Part shown: piece by piece, positions 53,619 through 64,000 of the stretch
How positions within the stretch are numbered: the stretch's first letter is position 1
Layout of the letters: each line of letters starts with the position of its first letter
Assembly (NCBI RefSeq): GCF_010092425.1
Contig: NZ_CP048030.1
Span: forward strand, 868,001-932,000
DNA: 64,000 bases
Source: Sinimarinibacterium sp. NLF-5-8
GTDB taxonomy: Bacteria > Pseudomonadota > Gammaproteobacteria > Nevskiales > Nevskiaceae
Reading direction: 5' to 3'
Made by a program: the position numbers and the translations under genes
The notes under the pieces: model-generated
Told to the model about the DNA's origin: nothing
The model's database searches: none
Seen by the model: the letters and a program-made list of their open reading frames with translations, nothing else

Positions 53619-54203
53619 TCAGCAACCCCGATGCTCTGTACACGCGCGATGTCGTGGACAATGGATCAGGTGATCATTGACCAGCCCCATCGCCTGCAGA
53701 TAAGCGTAGATGATGGTGCTGCCCACAAACTTGAAGCCACGGCGTTTCAGATCATTGCTTATTTGATCAGAAAGTTCTGTTCTGACAGGAACTTCCGACA
53801 AACTCTTAAAGTGATTTGTAATGGGGTTGCCATCCACATACGCCCATAAATAGCGGGCAAAATTGCCGTGTTCCTGCTGCACCTTCAAAAACGCGCGCGC
53901 GTTGTGGCGCGCGCTGTTGATTTTGAGTTTATTGCGAATAATGCCGCTGTTTTGCGTCAGCGCCTCCAGTTCGGCATCGCTCATTGCGGCCACGCGCGCG
54001 GGGTCAAAATTGTGAAAAGCGCGCGCATAGCCCGCGCGCTTTTCCAAAACCGTGCGCCATGACAGCCCGGCCTGTGCGCCTTCCAGAATCAAAAACTCAA
54101 ACAGTTTTTGATCGTCAAACGTCGGCACGCCCCATTCGTGATCGTGGTAGTGCTGGTATTGCGCGGTGGCCAGGCACCACGGGCAGCGTGGATCGGTTGT
54201 CAT
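53619..54203 (-). CDS. tag: DNA-3-methyladenine glycosylase I
   Basis: Removes 3-methyladenine from DNA. 194 residues, full length. Seen: zinc-binding CPWC at the N-terminus and the late CPRH, YHDHEWGVPTFDDQKLFE, EGAQAGLSWRTVLEKR, and the C-terminal LKRRGFKFVGSTIIYAYLQA. The 5' two-fifths has the host's GC-rich style with CG tracts, whereas the 3' part (bases about 53619-53870) is clearly lower in GC and lacks CG tracts, as if replaced by recombination. The protein still looks intact. Confidence 0.95.
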   Translation of the reverse strand: MTTDPRCPWCLATAQYQHYHDHEWGVPTFDDQKLFEFLILEGAQAGLSWRTVLEKRAGYARAFHNFDPARVAAMSDAELEALTQNSGIIRNKLKINSARHNARAFLKVQQEHGNFARYLWAYVDGNPITNHFKSLSEVPVRTELSDQISNDLKRRGFKFVGSTIIYAYLQAMGLVNDHLIHCPRHRACTEHRGC

Positions 54204-54235
54204 CGGCTAAAAATCACAGGTTGCCCATGCGCGCG

Positions 54236-55558
54236 CTAGGCAAATTGCACGCGCTGACCCTGTGGCGGCAGTTTGACTTCACCGTTATCAAAGACGATGG
54301 CGCCGTTGACCCAGGTTTTTTCAATGCGCGCGGGTAGGGTGCGGCCTTCCAGCGGCGACCAGCCACATTTGTAGAGCACATTGTCTTTGCTCACCGTGGT
54401 TTGGCCGTGCGGATCAACCAGCACCAAATCCGCCCAGTAGCCTTCGCGGATATAGCCGCGATCCACCACGCCAAACAGATCAGCCGGCGCGTGGCAGGCT
54501 TTGCGCACCACGGTGCGCATATTGAGCTGACCGCGTTTGACCATATCAATCAGCATCAGCAGCGAGTGCTGCACCAGCGGCAACCCCGATGGCGCTTTGA
54601 AATAAGTGCCCGCTTTTTCTTCCACCGTGTGCGGGGCGTGATCGGTGGCGATGACGTCAATACGGTCTTCCAAAACGGCTTTGATCAGCGCTTGGCGATC
54701 TTGCTCGGTCTTGATTGCCGGGTTGCATTTGATCTGCGCGCCCAGGGTCTCGTAATCGCGCGCGTCAAAGTACAGGTGATGCACGCAGGCTTCCAGGGTG
54801 ATGCGCTTGTCCTTGAGCGGCCCGGCGGTAAAAAACGCCAGTTCGCGCGCAGTGGTCATGTGCAAAACATGCAAGCGCGCGTTGTGCTTTTTGGCCAGTC
54901 CCACCGCCAGTTCGGTGGATTTGTAGCAAGCCTCGACGGAGCGGATATTGGGGTGCTCCCACATCGGCACGTCATCACCGTATTTTTCGCGCGCGCGCGC
55001 TTCGTTTTGCAAAATCGTCGGCGTGTCTTCGCAGTGCGTCACCACCATGATCGGCGCGCGCTCAAAAATACCGTTCAGGGTTTTGGGATCATCCACCAGC
55101 ATGTTGCCGGTGGAGGCACCCATGAAAACCTTGATGGCGCAGGCTTCATTTTTTTTCAGCTGCTCGATTTCGCTTAAGTTATCGTTGGCACCGCCAAAAT
55201 AGAACGCATAGTTGGCAAAGCTGCGGCCTTGGGCATTGGCATATTTTTCGGCCAACAGCGCGCGCGTGGTAATGGCTGGCTTGTTGTTGGGCATGTCAAA
55301 AAACGTGGTGACGCCCCCGGCAACCGCCGCGCGCGATTCGGTATACAGATCGCCCTTGTGGGTCAGCCCAGGCTCGCGAAAATGCACTTGATCATCCACC
55401 AGGCCGGGTAACAGCCATTGGCCTTGTGCATCCACCACTTGCATGCCCGCAGGGGCACTGATTTGGGGGGCGATTCTGGCAATGCGACCGTCTTTGATCA
55501 GCACGTCGGCAGTGGTTTCGTGATCTTCGTTGATGAGATGGGCGTTGGTAATCAGCAT
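54236..55558 (-). CDS. pyrC: Dihydroorotase, catalytic type with DDQVHFREPG signature
   Basis: Third step of pyrimidine synthesis, carbamoyl-aspartate to dihydroorotate. 440 residues. The metal site reads LVDDQVHFREPGLTHKG, with Gln instead of the first His, as in the dihydroorotase subgroup common in Bacteroidetes. The other catalytic residues are present: Lys in AIKVFMGAST, His in VVTHCEDT and VLHMTT, Asp in VIATDHAPHT. This differs strongly from the dead homologue at 29387-30724 and is the likely active enzyme of the cell. It starts 226 bases from divergent katG. The gene stands apart from other pyr genes. Confidence 0.93.
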   Translation of the reverse strand: MLITNAHLINEDHETTADVLIKDGRIARIAPQISAPAGMQVVDAQGQWLLPGLVDDQVHFREPGLTHKGDLYTESRAAVAGGVTTFFDMPNNKPAITTRALLAEKYANAQGRSFANYAFYFGGANDNLSEIEQLKKNEACAIKVFMGASTGNMLVDDPKTLNGIFERAPIMVVTHCEDTPTILQNEARAREKYGDDVPMWEHPNIRSVEACYKSTELAVGLAKKHNARLHVLHMTTARELAFFTAGPLKDKRITLEACVHHLYFDARDYETLGAQIKCNPAIKTEQDRQALIKAVLEDRIDVIATDHAPHTVEEKAGTYFKAPSGLPLVQHSLLMLIDMVKRGQLNMRTVVRKACHAPADLFGVVDRGYIREGYWADLVLVDPHGQTTVSKDNVLYKCGWSPLEGRTLPARIEKTWVNGAIVFDNGEVKLPPQGQRVQFA

Positions 55559-55641
55559 GGCGGCGGTCTTGAGGTGGCGCGTCGGGATTGGCGCAGTCCG
55601 GTCAGTGTAAACCCGTCCTCCATGATCGACAGATTCATTTG

Positions 55642-55660
55642 ATTGATTTTAGCTATCAAT
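55642..55660. promoter_or_regulatory. Dyad ATTGAT-N7-ATCAAT in the katG/pyrC divergent region
   Basis: A 19-base inverted repeat with exact 6-base arms in an otherwise AT-rich control region, 125 bases before the katG ATG. The geometry fits a LysR-type (T-N11-A-like) site such as one for OxyR, the usual katG activator; the half-sites do not match the classic ATAG/CTAT well. Confidence 0.35.
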
Positions 55661-55709
55661 TCATTAGTAACAATTAAATATCTTTTGTGAAATTGCTCAG
55701 TAATGATAG

Positions 55710-58040
<2,331 letters not shown>

Positions 58041-58062
58041 AGCGCCGTGGTTTGAGTGACCA

Positions 58063-58095
58063 AGCCCTGCATGACGTCTTCATGCGGGGCTTTTT
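58063..58095 (+). terminator. Rho-independent terminator of katG
   Basis: An 11-bp stem (58063-58073 with 58081-58091, including one G-T pair) around ACGTCTT, ending in five T residues. It lies 22 bases past the katG stop. Confidence 0.92.
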
Positions 58096-58159
58096 CGCGG
58101 CTAAAGCCACTCCCACATGGGACAAGATTCGGAAGTCTGTGGGAGCGACTTGAGCCGCG
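58096..58159. repeat. REP-like inverted repeat (CGCGGCTNAAGYCRCTCCCACA arms)
   Basis: The 22-base arm at 58096-58117 and the reverse complement of 58138-58159 match at 19 of 22 positions, with a 20-base centre. The arm (GTGGGAGCGACTTGAGCCGC on the right side) is very like intergenic REP/BIME units widely scattered in pseudomonad and xanthomonad genomes. It directly abuts the katG terminator. Confidence 0.75.
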
Positions 58160-58210
58160 AAGCTGTTGCTGTTTTGCGCGCGCCACCATCAGAGCGCCAC
58201 ACCCAACCGC

Positions 58211-58302
58211 TCATTGCGAACGACGTGAAGCCATCCAGCGGCGGCACTTGATTGATCTGCGCTGCTGGTTTGCCAGGTCGCCTACGGGGCCTCGCACTGG
58301 CG
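58211..58302. repeat. Degenerate intergenic repeat (TCATTGCGA...ATCCAG type, inverted arms)
   Basis: The left arm (58211-58239, starting TCATTGCGAACGACGTGAAG) and the reverse complement of the right arm (58262-58302, CGCCAGTGCGAGGCCCCGTA) are imperfect copies of a dispersed proteobacterial repeat. The element fills the gap between the katG REP unit and the mutS stop. Arms are diverged, suggesting an old copy. Confidence 0.5.
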
Positions 58303-58311
58303 GCGGAGTTG

Positions 58312-60909
58312 TCATGCCGCTTCCACCGCCTTCAGCCGATACAACGCATCCAACGCTTCGCGCGGGGTCATTGCGTCGGGATCAAGGGTGTCCAGCAACG
58401 CGACCAGTGCAGACGGCTCCGGCGGGGCTGCGGCAGCAGGTGCGGCGTCGAATAGCGAAAGCTGCGATTGCTGCGCCCCGGACGGGGTATTGCTTTCCAG
58501 CGCGGCCAAATGCTTGCGTGCGGCACGGATCACCGGCTGCGGCACGCCGGCCAGCGCAGCCACCTGCAATCCAAAGCTGCGGCTGGCCGGACCGGCTTTG
58601 ACCTGGTGGAGAAACACCAGTTTGTCGCCATCGGCGGCGCGGTATTCGGCGGCGTCCAGATGCGCATTGGCGATGCCGGGCAGGGCGCTTTGCAGTGCGG
58701 TGAGCTCAAAGTAATGCGTGGCAAACAGGCAAAAGGCTTTGATCTTGCTGGCCAGATGCTCGGCCACCGCGCGCGCCAGCGACAGGCCATCGTAAGTTGA
58801 TGTGCCGCGCCCGATTTCATCCATCAAAATCAGACTGTTGGCGGTTGCATTGTGCAAAATATTGGCGGTTTCGGTCATTTCGACCATAAAGGTCGATTGT
58901 CCTGAAGCCAGATCATCCGAGGCGCCGATGCGGGTAAAGATCCGATCAATCGGGCCGATGCGCGCGCGCTCGGCGGGGACAAAGCAGCCGGTGTGCGCCA
59001 GCAGCACGATCAGCGCGGTTTGTCGCATATAGGTGGATTTACCGCCCATATTGGGGCCAGTGATGATCAGCAGACGGCGCTCGTCATTGAGCGACAGGTC
59101 ATTGGGTACAAACGGCTTGCTGCTGGTGCTTTCGACCACGGGATGCCGTCCGGCGATGATGTCAATACACGGCTCATCCACCAGTTCCGGGCGGCTTAAA
59201 TTGAGCGCCTGCGCGCGCGCGGCAAAGCAGGCCAGAACATCCAGTTCCGCCAGCGCGCGCGCGGCCTGCTGCAAGGGCTGCAACTGTTGGTTGATATGCG
59301 TGAGCAGGTCTTCATAAAGCTGCTTTTCGCGCGCCAGCGCGCGGTCGCGCGCGGACAGCACCTGATCTTCAAAGCGCTTGAGTTCTTCGGTGATGTACCG
59401 CTCGTAATGGGTCAGCGTTTGCCGGCGGCTGTAATCGGCGGGGATTTTGCTGGCGTGAGTTTTGCCCACTTCAATGTAATACCCATGCACGCGGTTGTAG
59501 CCGACCTTGAGTGTTTCAATGCCGGTGCGCGCGCGCTCACGGGCTTCAAGGGCGGTTAAAAACCCATCGGCGTTTTCAGACAGTTCGCGCAGTTCATCGA
59601 GTGTGGCGTCAAAACCGGGACGGAACACGCCGCCATCCTTGGCCAGCACCGGCGGCTCGTCAGCCAGCGCCGAGGCCAGATCAGCGGCAAGCGGGCGGTG
59701 ATCGCCCAGTTGCGCCGTGAGCTGGCGCAGCAGCAGCGGCTCTTGCGGAGCCAGAACCGCCGCCACCGCAGGCAGTTGTGCCAGGCTGGCGGACAGGCCG
59801 AGCAGGTCGCGTGGGCGCGCGCTGCGCAGGGCTACCCGTGACAAAATCCTTTCCAGATCAAAAATATCCTGGAGAGACGTGCGCAATTGATCAGCGCCCG
59901 ATCCGTGAATCGGATCGCTGAGCTGTAGCCCGTCGATGGCGTCAAAGCGCGCATTGAGCTGCGCGTGGCTGCGCAAAGGCCGGGTCAGCCAGCGGTGCAG
60001 TGCGCGCGCGCCCATGCTGGTGACGCAACGATCCAGAACCGAGAGCAGCGTAAAGTCATGCTGCCCCGACAGCGCGCGGTCAATTTCCAGATTGCGCCGC
60101 GTTGCCGCGTCCAGGATCAACGCATCGCCGGGGCTTTCCACCCGCAAGCTGTTGATATGCGGCAACGCTGTGCGTTGGGTGTCCTGAACGTATTGCAGCA
60201 ATGCGCCCGCCGCAGCAATCCCGGCGTGCAGCCCCTCAACCCCAAAGCCGCGCAAGTCGTGGGTTTGGAACTGCGCCTGCAATAACCGCTGCGCGGTATC
60301 GGGATCAAAATGCCACACCGGACGCGGGTGGCAGGGCAGATCGCGCGCCCATGAAAAAGTGGCCTGATCAGCCTGATCGGCCAGCAACAATTCACTGGGA
60401 TTCAGGCGCTGAAGCTCGGCTTTTGCTTCTGCCTCGGCCACGGTTTGCAGCACGCTGAAACGCCCCGTGGACAGCTCCAGCCAGGCCAATCCGTAGGCTT
60501 CTTTGTGCCGGCACATCGCCGCCAAAAGATTCTGTGCGCGCGCGTCCAGCAAGGCTTCGTCGGTTGCCGTGCCGGGGGTGATGACGCGAATGACTTCGCG
60601 TTTGACCGGCCCTTTGTCGGCGCCCACTTCTCCGGTTTGCTCCGCAATCGCAACCGATTCACCGACCTTGATCAGTCGCGCCAGATACTGATCCAGCGCA
60701 TGGTGGGGAATCCCCGCCATGATCACCGGCTTTCCGGCAGATTCACCGCGCTTGGTCAGGGTAATGTTCAAAATACGCGCGACTTTGATCGCATCGTCAA
60801 AAAAAAGCTCGTAAAAATCACCCATTCTGAACAGCAGCAATGTATTGGCATATTGCGCCTTGATCGCAAAGTACTGCTGCATGAGGGGGGTGTGCGTCGG
60901 CGTGTTCAC
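58312..60909 (-). CDS. mutS: DNA mismatch repair protein MutS
   Basis: Mismatch recognition ATPase. 865 residues from the GTG at 60909 (MNTPTHTPLMQQYFAIKAQY), chosen because homologues begin about ten residues before the MQQY motif; an ATG at 60939 adds an unlikely MKVFFFGSFF tail. Seen: mismatch-reading FRMGDFYELF (the Phe-x-Glu), Walker A ITGPNMGGKSTYMRQ, ILMDEIGRGTSTYDGLS (Walker B), and the ATHYFELT motif. The C-terminal oligomerisation tail (about the last 60 residues) is present. Confidence 0.97.
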   Translation of the reverse strand: MNTPTHTPLMQQYFAIKAQYANTLLLFRMGDFYELFFDDAIKVARILNITLTKRGESAGKPVIMAGIPHHALDQYLARLIKVGESVAIAEQTGEVGADKGPVKREVIRVITPGTATDEALLDARAQNLLAAMCRHKEAYGLAWLELSTGRFSVLQTVAEAEAKAELQRLNPSELLLADQADQATFSWARDLPCHPRPVWHFDPDTAQRLLQAQFQTHDLRGFGVEGLHAGIAAAGALLQYVQDTQRTALPHINSLRVESPGDALILDAATRRNLEIDRALSGQHDFTLLSVLDRCVTSMGARALHRWLTRPLRSHAQLNARFDAIDGLQLSDPIHGSGADQLRTSLQDIFDLERILSRVALRSARPRDLLGLSASLAQLPAVAAVLAPQEPLLLRQLTAQLGDHRPLAADLASALADEPPVLAKDGGVFRPGFDATLDELRELSENADGFLTALEARERARTGIETLKVGYNRVHGYYIEVGKTHASKIPADYSRRQTLTHYERYITEELKRFEDQVLSARDRALAREKQLYEDLLTHINQQLQPLQQAARALAELDVLACFAARAQALNLSRPELVDEPCIDIIAGRHPVVESTSSKPFVPNDLSLNDERRLLIITGPNMGGKSTYMRQTALIVLLAHTGCFVPAERARIGPIDRIFTRIGASDDLASGQSTFMVEMTETANILHNATANSLILMDEIGRGTSTYDGLSLARAVAEHLASKIKAFCLFATHYFELTALQSALPGIANAHLDAAEYRAADGDKLVFLHQVKAGPASRSFGLQVAALAGVPQPVIRAARKHLAALESNTPSGAQQSQLSLFDAAPAAAAPPEPSALVALLDTLDPDAMTPREALDALYRLKAVEAA

Positions 60910-61184
60910 AAAAAACGATCCGAAAAAAAACACTTTCAAACAAGCTGGCGTGCATCGGCGTCAAGCCGACGCAGCCGCCCGAAGAGGCGCGATGTTACCC
61001 GATGTGCTGCTGCGGCTTGGGCACGGCGCCCGCCGGGTCAAAGGCTTGCCGCCGGTCTGCGACAGGCAGCGCGGGGGTTGGACGGATGCTTTTGCCGGGA
61101 CATCCAGCGGGTGGGCAAGCCCGGTACTTTTTTTCGTTCTAAACTTGCCGCCCTTTTTGGATGTTGTGGTGGGGAGCGGTTTTC

Positions 61185-62258
61185 ATGGCGCGCGAACAAA
61201 TTCTGGCGGTACTGGCAACCGATAGGGTGCCGCTGACGGGGCAAAGCTGGGTTGCCGCGGATGCGGTGGAGGGAATCGAGTTCGACCACGGACGCGCACA
61301 GATCACCCTTTCGCTCGGTTATCCGGCGCGCAGTCAGCATGCTGCGATGGGCGAACATCTGCGCGCGCAGATCAAGGCACAAACCGGGATCGAGGCGCAG
61401 ATTCAGTTCAATACCCGCATTGCCAGCCATGCGGTACAAAAAAACCTCAAGCCTCTGGCGCAGATCAAGAACATCATCGCCGTGGCCAGTGGCAAGGGCG
61501 GGGTGGGCAAATCCACGGTGGCAGCCAACCTGGCGCTGGCTTTGCGACTCGAAGGCGCGCGCGTGGGCATGCTCGATGCCGATATCTACGGCCCCAGCCA
61601 GCCGCGCATGTTGGGGAGTAGCGAGCGCCCGACTTCGCCCGACGGCAAACGCATGAACCCGATCATCGCCCATGGCATTCAAACCATGAGCATCGGCTTT
61701 TTGGTGGATGACGATCAGCCGATGATCTGGCGCGGGCCGATGGTGGTGCAGGCATTGAATCAATTGCTGCTGGAAACCCAGTGGCAGGATTTGGATTATC
61801 TGATCGTCGATCTGCCGCCCGGCACCGGCGATATTCAGCTGTCGCTGTCGCAGCGGATTCCGGTCAGCGGCGCGATCATCGTCACCACCCCGCAGGACAT
61901 TGCCTTGCTCGATGCGCGCAAAGGTTTGCAAATGTTCCGCCGCGTTGAAGTGCCGGTGCTCGGCGTGGTCGAAAACATGGCCTGGCATGTGTGCGGTAAC
62001 TGTGGCCATCAGGAGGCGATTTTTGGCAGCGGCGGCGGTGAGCGCCTGTCCAGCCAATATGGCACCGAACTTTTGGGCCAACTGCCGCTGGATTTGCGCA
62101 TCCGTGAACAAGCCGACAGCGGCAATCCCACGGTGGCCGCCGATCCCGATGGCGAGCTGGCCGCACGCTATCGCCAGATTGCCCGCAACGCCACCGCACA
62201 GCTGGCGTATCACAGTGCTGCACAAGCCTTTCCCGAGATTCAGATCAGCGACGATTGA
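61185..62258 (+). CDS. apbC: Iron-sulfur cluster carrier protein ApbC/Mrp
   Basis: P-loop ATPase that binds and transfers Fe-S clusters. The ATG at 61185 (MAREQILAVLATDRVPL) has GGGGAG 8 bases upstream; 357 residues. An N-terminal DUF59/MIP18-like domain (about 1-85) is followed by the deviant Walker A ASGKGGVGKSTVAANLA near residue 100, LDADIYGPSQPRML, LPPGTGDIQLSL, and the cluster-binding CGNCGH near residue 268. mutS is divergent, with a 275-base gap in which no gene was found. Confidence 0.96.
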   Translation: MAREQILAVLATDRVPLTGQSWVAADAVEGIEFDHGRAQITLSLGYPARSQHAAMGEHLRAQIKAQTGIEAQIQFNTRIASHAVQKNLKPLAQIKNIIAVASGKGGVGKSTVAANLALALRLEGARVGMLDADIYGPSQPRMLGSSERPTSPDGKRMNPIIAHGIQTMSIGFLVDDDQPMIWRGPMVVQALNQLLLETQWQDLDYLIVDLPPGTGDIQLSLSQRIPVSGAIIVTTPQDIALLDARKGLQMFRRVEVPVLGVVENMAWHVCGNCGHQEAIFGSGGGERLSSQYGTELLGQLPLDLRIREQADSGNPTVAADPDGELAARYRQIARNATAQLAYHSAAQAFPEIQISDD

Positions 62259-62312
62259 AGTGCGCGCGTCAAATCCAAAAATACCTTTTAAATCATTGAT
62301 AAAGATCAAAAC

Positions 62313-62879
62313 ATGAGCATCAAGTCCGATAAATGGATCCGCCGCATGGCGCAGCAGCAGCAAATGATCGAACCGTTCGAGCCGGGGCAGGTGCGCCATG
62401 TCAACGGTGAAAAAATCGTCTCCTATGGCACCTCCAGCTACGGCTACGACGTGCGCTGTGCCAACGAATTCAAGATTTTCACCAACATCAACAGCACCAT
62501 CGTCGACCCCAAAAACTTTGATGAAGGCTCGTTTGTCGATGTGGTGTCGGATGTCTGCATCATCCCGCCCAATTCCTTTGCGCTGGCGCGCACGGTGGAA
62601 TACTTCCGCATCCCGCGTTCCACGTTGGTGGTGTGCCTGGGCAAAAGCACCTACGCGCGCTGCGGCATCATCGTCAACGTCACCCCGCTGGAGCCGGAAT
62701 GGGAGGGTCATGTGACGCTGGAGTTTTCCAACACCACGCCACTGCCGGCCAAAATCTATGCCAACGAAGGCGTGGCGCAAATGCTGTTTTATGAATCCGA
62801 CGAGATTTGTGAAACCTCTTACCGCGACCGTGGCGGCAAATATCAGGGGCAAACCGGCGTCACCCTGCCCAAGACCTAA
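62313..62879 (+). CDS. dcd: dCTP deaminase
   Basis: Deaminates dCTP to dUTP in thymidylate synthesis. 188 residues. Seen: [12 protein letters not shown] near residue 35, the nucleotide-binding [10 protein letters not shown], catalytic Glu in [17 protein letters not shown], and the C-terminal [14 protein letters not shown] lid. The apbC-dcd order is frequent in gammaproteobacteria. Confidence 0.97.
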   Translation: MSIKSDKWIRRMAQQQQMIEPFEPGQVRHVNGEKIVSYGTSSYGYDVRCANEFKIFTNINSTIVDPKNFDEGSFVDVVSDVCIIPPNSFALARTVEYFRIPRSTLVVCLGKSTYARCGIIVNVTPLEPEWEGHVTLEFSNTTPLPAKIYANEGVAQMLFYESDEICETSYRDRGGKYQGQTGVTLPKT

Positions 62880-62888
62880 AAAAACAGG

Positions 62889-63722
62889 ATGCTGACGCTG
62901 GCCTACACGCCGCCGTATGACTGGCAAGGGCTGCTCGATTTTTTTGCCGCGCGCAGCATTGCCGGCGTTGAAAAAGTTGAGGGTGACGCCTACTGGCGCA
63001 CGGTGCGGCTGGACGATCAACTGGGCTGGCTTTGCGTGCGCCACGATGCCCAGGCACAGGCGCTTACCGTCAGCCTGTCGGATTCTTTACTGTCTGCGCG
63101 CGCGCAAATTGCAGCGCGGCTGCGCGCGCAGTTTGATCTGGACTGCCAGCCGCAGGCGGTAGCCAAGGTGTTGGGTGCGCTGATGGCTCCGTATCCCGGA
63201 CTGCGCGTGCCCGGCGCATTTGACGGTTTTGAAGCCGTGGTGCGCGGCGTTTTGGGGCAGCAAATCACCGTGGCGGCCGCCACCACCTTGGCCGGACGTG
63301 TCGCCACCCGGCTGGGCACGCCGCTGCACACCGCGCACCCGGCGCTGACCCACGCCTTTGCCAGCGCGCGCACCCTGGCCGCGATCGAGCCTGATCGTTT
63401 GGGGCAGCTTGGCATTGTTGGCACCCGCATCGCCGCGATTCAGGGTTTGGCGGCGGCCGTGGATGCCGGAACCATTGATTTGAGTCCACAAGCCGATTCT
63501 GCAAACACTCAGCGCGCGCTCAAGGCACTGCGCGGCATTGGCGAGTGGACAGCGCAATACGCCGCACTGCGCGCGCTCAAGGATGCGGATGCGTTTCCGG
63601 CGGCGGACTACGGCGTGATGAAGGCGCTGGGCGTGAGCAAGCCACAACAGGCGCTTGTGCGCGCGCAAGCTTGGCAGCCGTATCGCGCTTATGCGGCGCT
63701 GTGTTTATGGCGCGCGCTTTGA
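62889..63722 (+). CDS. alkA: DNA-3-methyladenine glycosylase II (AlkA-like)
   Basis: Excises a broad range of alkylated bases. 277 residues: an N-terminal AlkA-N beta domain (MLTLAYTPPYDWQGLLDFFA), then the HhH-GPD domain with RGVLGQQITVAAATTLAGR, GTRIAAIQGLAAAV, hairpin LRGIGEWTAQYAALRAL and the catalytic Asp in FPAADYGVMKALG. There is no N-terminal Ada domain. It starts 9 bases after the dcd stop, so it is probably co-transcribed. With tag the cell has two alkylation glycosylases within this window. Confidence 0.93.
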   Translation: MLTLAYTPPYDWQGLLDFFAARSIAGVEKVEGDAYWRTVRLDDQLGWLCVRHDAQAQALTVSLSDSLLSARAQIAARLRAQFDLDCQPQAVAKVLGALMAPYPGLRVPGAFDGFEAVVRGVLGQQITVAAATTLAGRVATRLGTPLHTAHPALTHAFASARTLAAIEPDRLGQLGIVGTRIAAIQGLAAAVDAGTIDLSPQADSANTQRALKALRGIGEWTAQYAALRALKDADAFPAADYGVMKALGVSKPQQALVRAQAWQPYRAYAALCLWRAL

Positions 63723-63729
63723 AGGCAAT

Positions 63730-64000
63730 TCAGGGCGGCGTCAAGTAAATGTCGTAACGCGCCTGGGTTTTGCTCAAACAAAAATCCGGCTCAGCCTGCG
63801 CCAGTGGCGGCGCACTGCGGGGGCGTTTGACCACCACGCGCTGAAAGCTGGCCGCGCGTGCGGGCGCCAGCAGCGCATCGGCATCGGGGTCGCCTTCGTT
63901 TAAATCGCGCAACACCTGCATCTGTTTTTGCGGCAGGGCGCTGCCGCCGTGATCGGGATACATCGGGTCCAGATGCACCACGTCCCAGCGTGCACCGTTT
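63730..64000 (-). CDS. rsmJ: 16S rRNA (guanine1516-N2)-methyltransferase, 5'-truncated by the window edge
   Basis: The C-terminal 90 or so residues of RsmJ, which methylates G1516 in the small-subunit rRNA. The frame is open to the last base of the window, so the N-terminal two thirds and start lie outside. Seen: RWDVVHLDPMYP (the DPPY-like catalytic motif), KQMQVLRDLNEGDPDADALL, and VVVKRPRSAPPL, all in the RsmJ order, ending QARYDIYL. Converges on alkA with 7 bases between stops. Confidence 0.9.
   Translation of the reverse strand, partial: NGARWDVVHLDPMYPDHGGSALPQKQMQVLRDLNEGDPDADALLAPARAASFQRVVVKRPRSAPPLAQAEPDFCLSKTQARYDIYLTPP

Noticed and set aside
61038-63044. 668-codon minus-strand frame spanning apbC, dcd and the start of alkA
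   Set aside because: It crosses three well-supported genes on the other strand; its composition is that of a mirror frame.

Overview
The window reads as chromosomal DNA of a high-GC gammaproteobacterium. Evidence is the gene order pyrC'-pyrB-ruvX-yqgE ... gshB ... pilG, the nudJ-mnmA pair, the run fabD-fabG-acpP-fabF-pabB-pabC-mltG-tmk-holB-pilZ, an AcnB-type aconitase, and a Pil-Chp (twitching motility) chemosensory system of the Pseudomonas/Xanthomonas kind. The family-level type of GshA and the rhombosortase suggest a lineage outside the enterics (Nevskiales/Chromatiales-like is a guess, not a demonstration). Coding density is very high: many neighbours overlap by 1-14 bases (ATGA/TGATG junctions), and alternating (CG)n tracts recur throughout the sequence. 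No insertion sequence, prophage or CRISPR array was seen.

Layout. 0-4.3 kb: 3' part of pgi, a tRNA-Leu(UAA) and acnB with a clear terminator. 4.5-11.7 kb (minus): a type II secretion block gspG-H-I-J-K-L-M-N running directly into nudJ and mnmA. The outer-membrane, ATPase and inner-membrane platform genes (gspC, D, E, F) are not here. Divergent from gspG is a rhombosortase, the protease predicted to process GlyGly-CTERM proteins, which are typically exported by type II secretion. 12.5-21.2 kb (plus): fatty-acid synthesis, p-aminobenzoate synthesis, MltG, Tmk, HolB and PilZ. 21.3-26.7 kb (minus): a double cyclic-nucleotide-domain/rhodanese protein, an SLC13-type transporter with two RCK_C domains, an FAH-family hydrolase and PEP carboxykinase. 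26.8-37.1 kb (minus): pilJ and pilH, then (in transcription order) gshA, gshB, apbE, a NusG_II-domain protein, a Gx transporter-family membrane protein, yqgE, ruvX, pyrB and a catalytically dead dihydroorotase.

37.3-46.9 kb (plus): the other half of the chemosensory system (pilG, pilI, a 2055-residue ChpA with five Hpt domains, a ChpC-like CheW) running by overlap into a cation-efflux transporter and a metallo-beta-lactamase-fold hydrolase. 46.9-51.8 kb: a GlxA/AraC-type regulator, a small membrane protein, a GMC (cholesterol-oxidase-like) flavoenzyme and a lipoprotein alpha/beta hydrolase. 52-55.6 kb: cysS, an AT-rich disturbed patch reaching into tag, and an active-type dihydroorotase. 55.8-64 kb: exported catalase-peroxidase followed by a terminator and repeat elements, mutS, mrp/apbC, dcd, alkA and the 3' part of rsmJ.

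The most interesting points are: the redox/flavin module (ApbE + NusG_II + Gx transporter) inside the glutathione operon, with terminator-like hairpins in the gshA leader; the rhombosortase facing the type II secretion pseudopilin operon; the split, inverted Pil-Chp system with an unusually long ChpA; the rhodanese/cyclic-nucleotide protein beside an SLC13 transporter; and two very different dihydroorotases. None of these alone proves a new system. The only interval of more than 300 bases without a protein gene is 1331-1710, which holds the tRNA and the acnB terminator.
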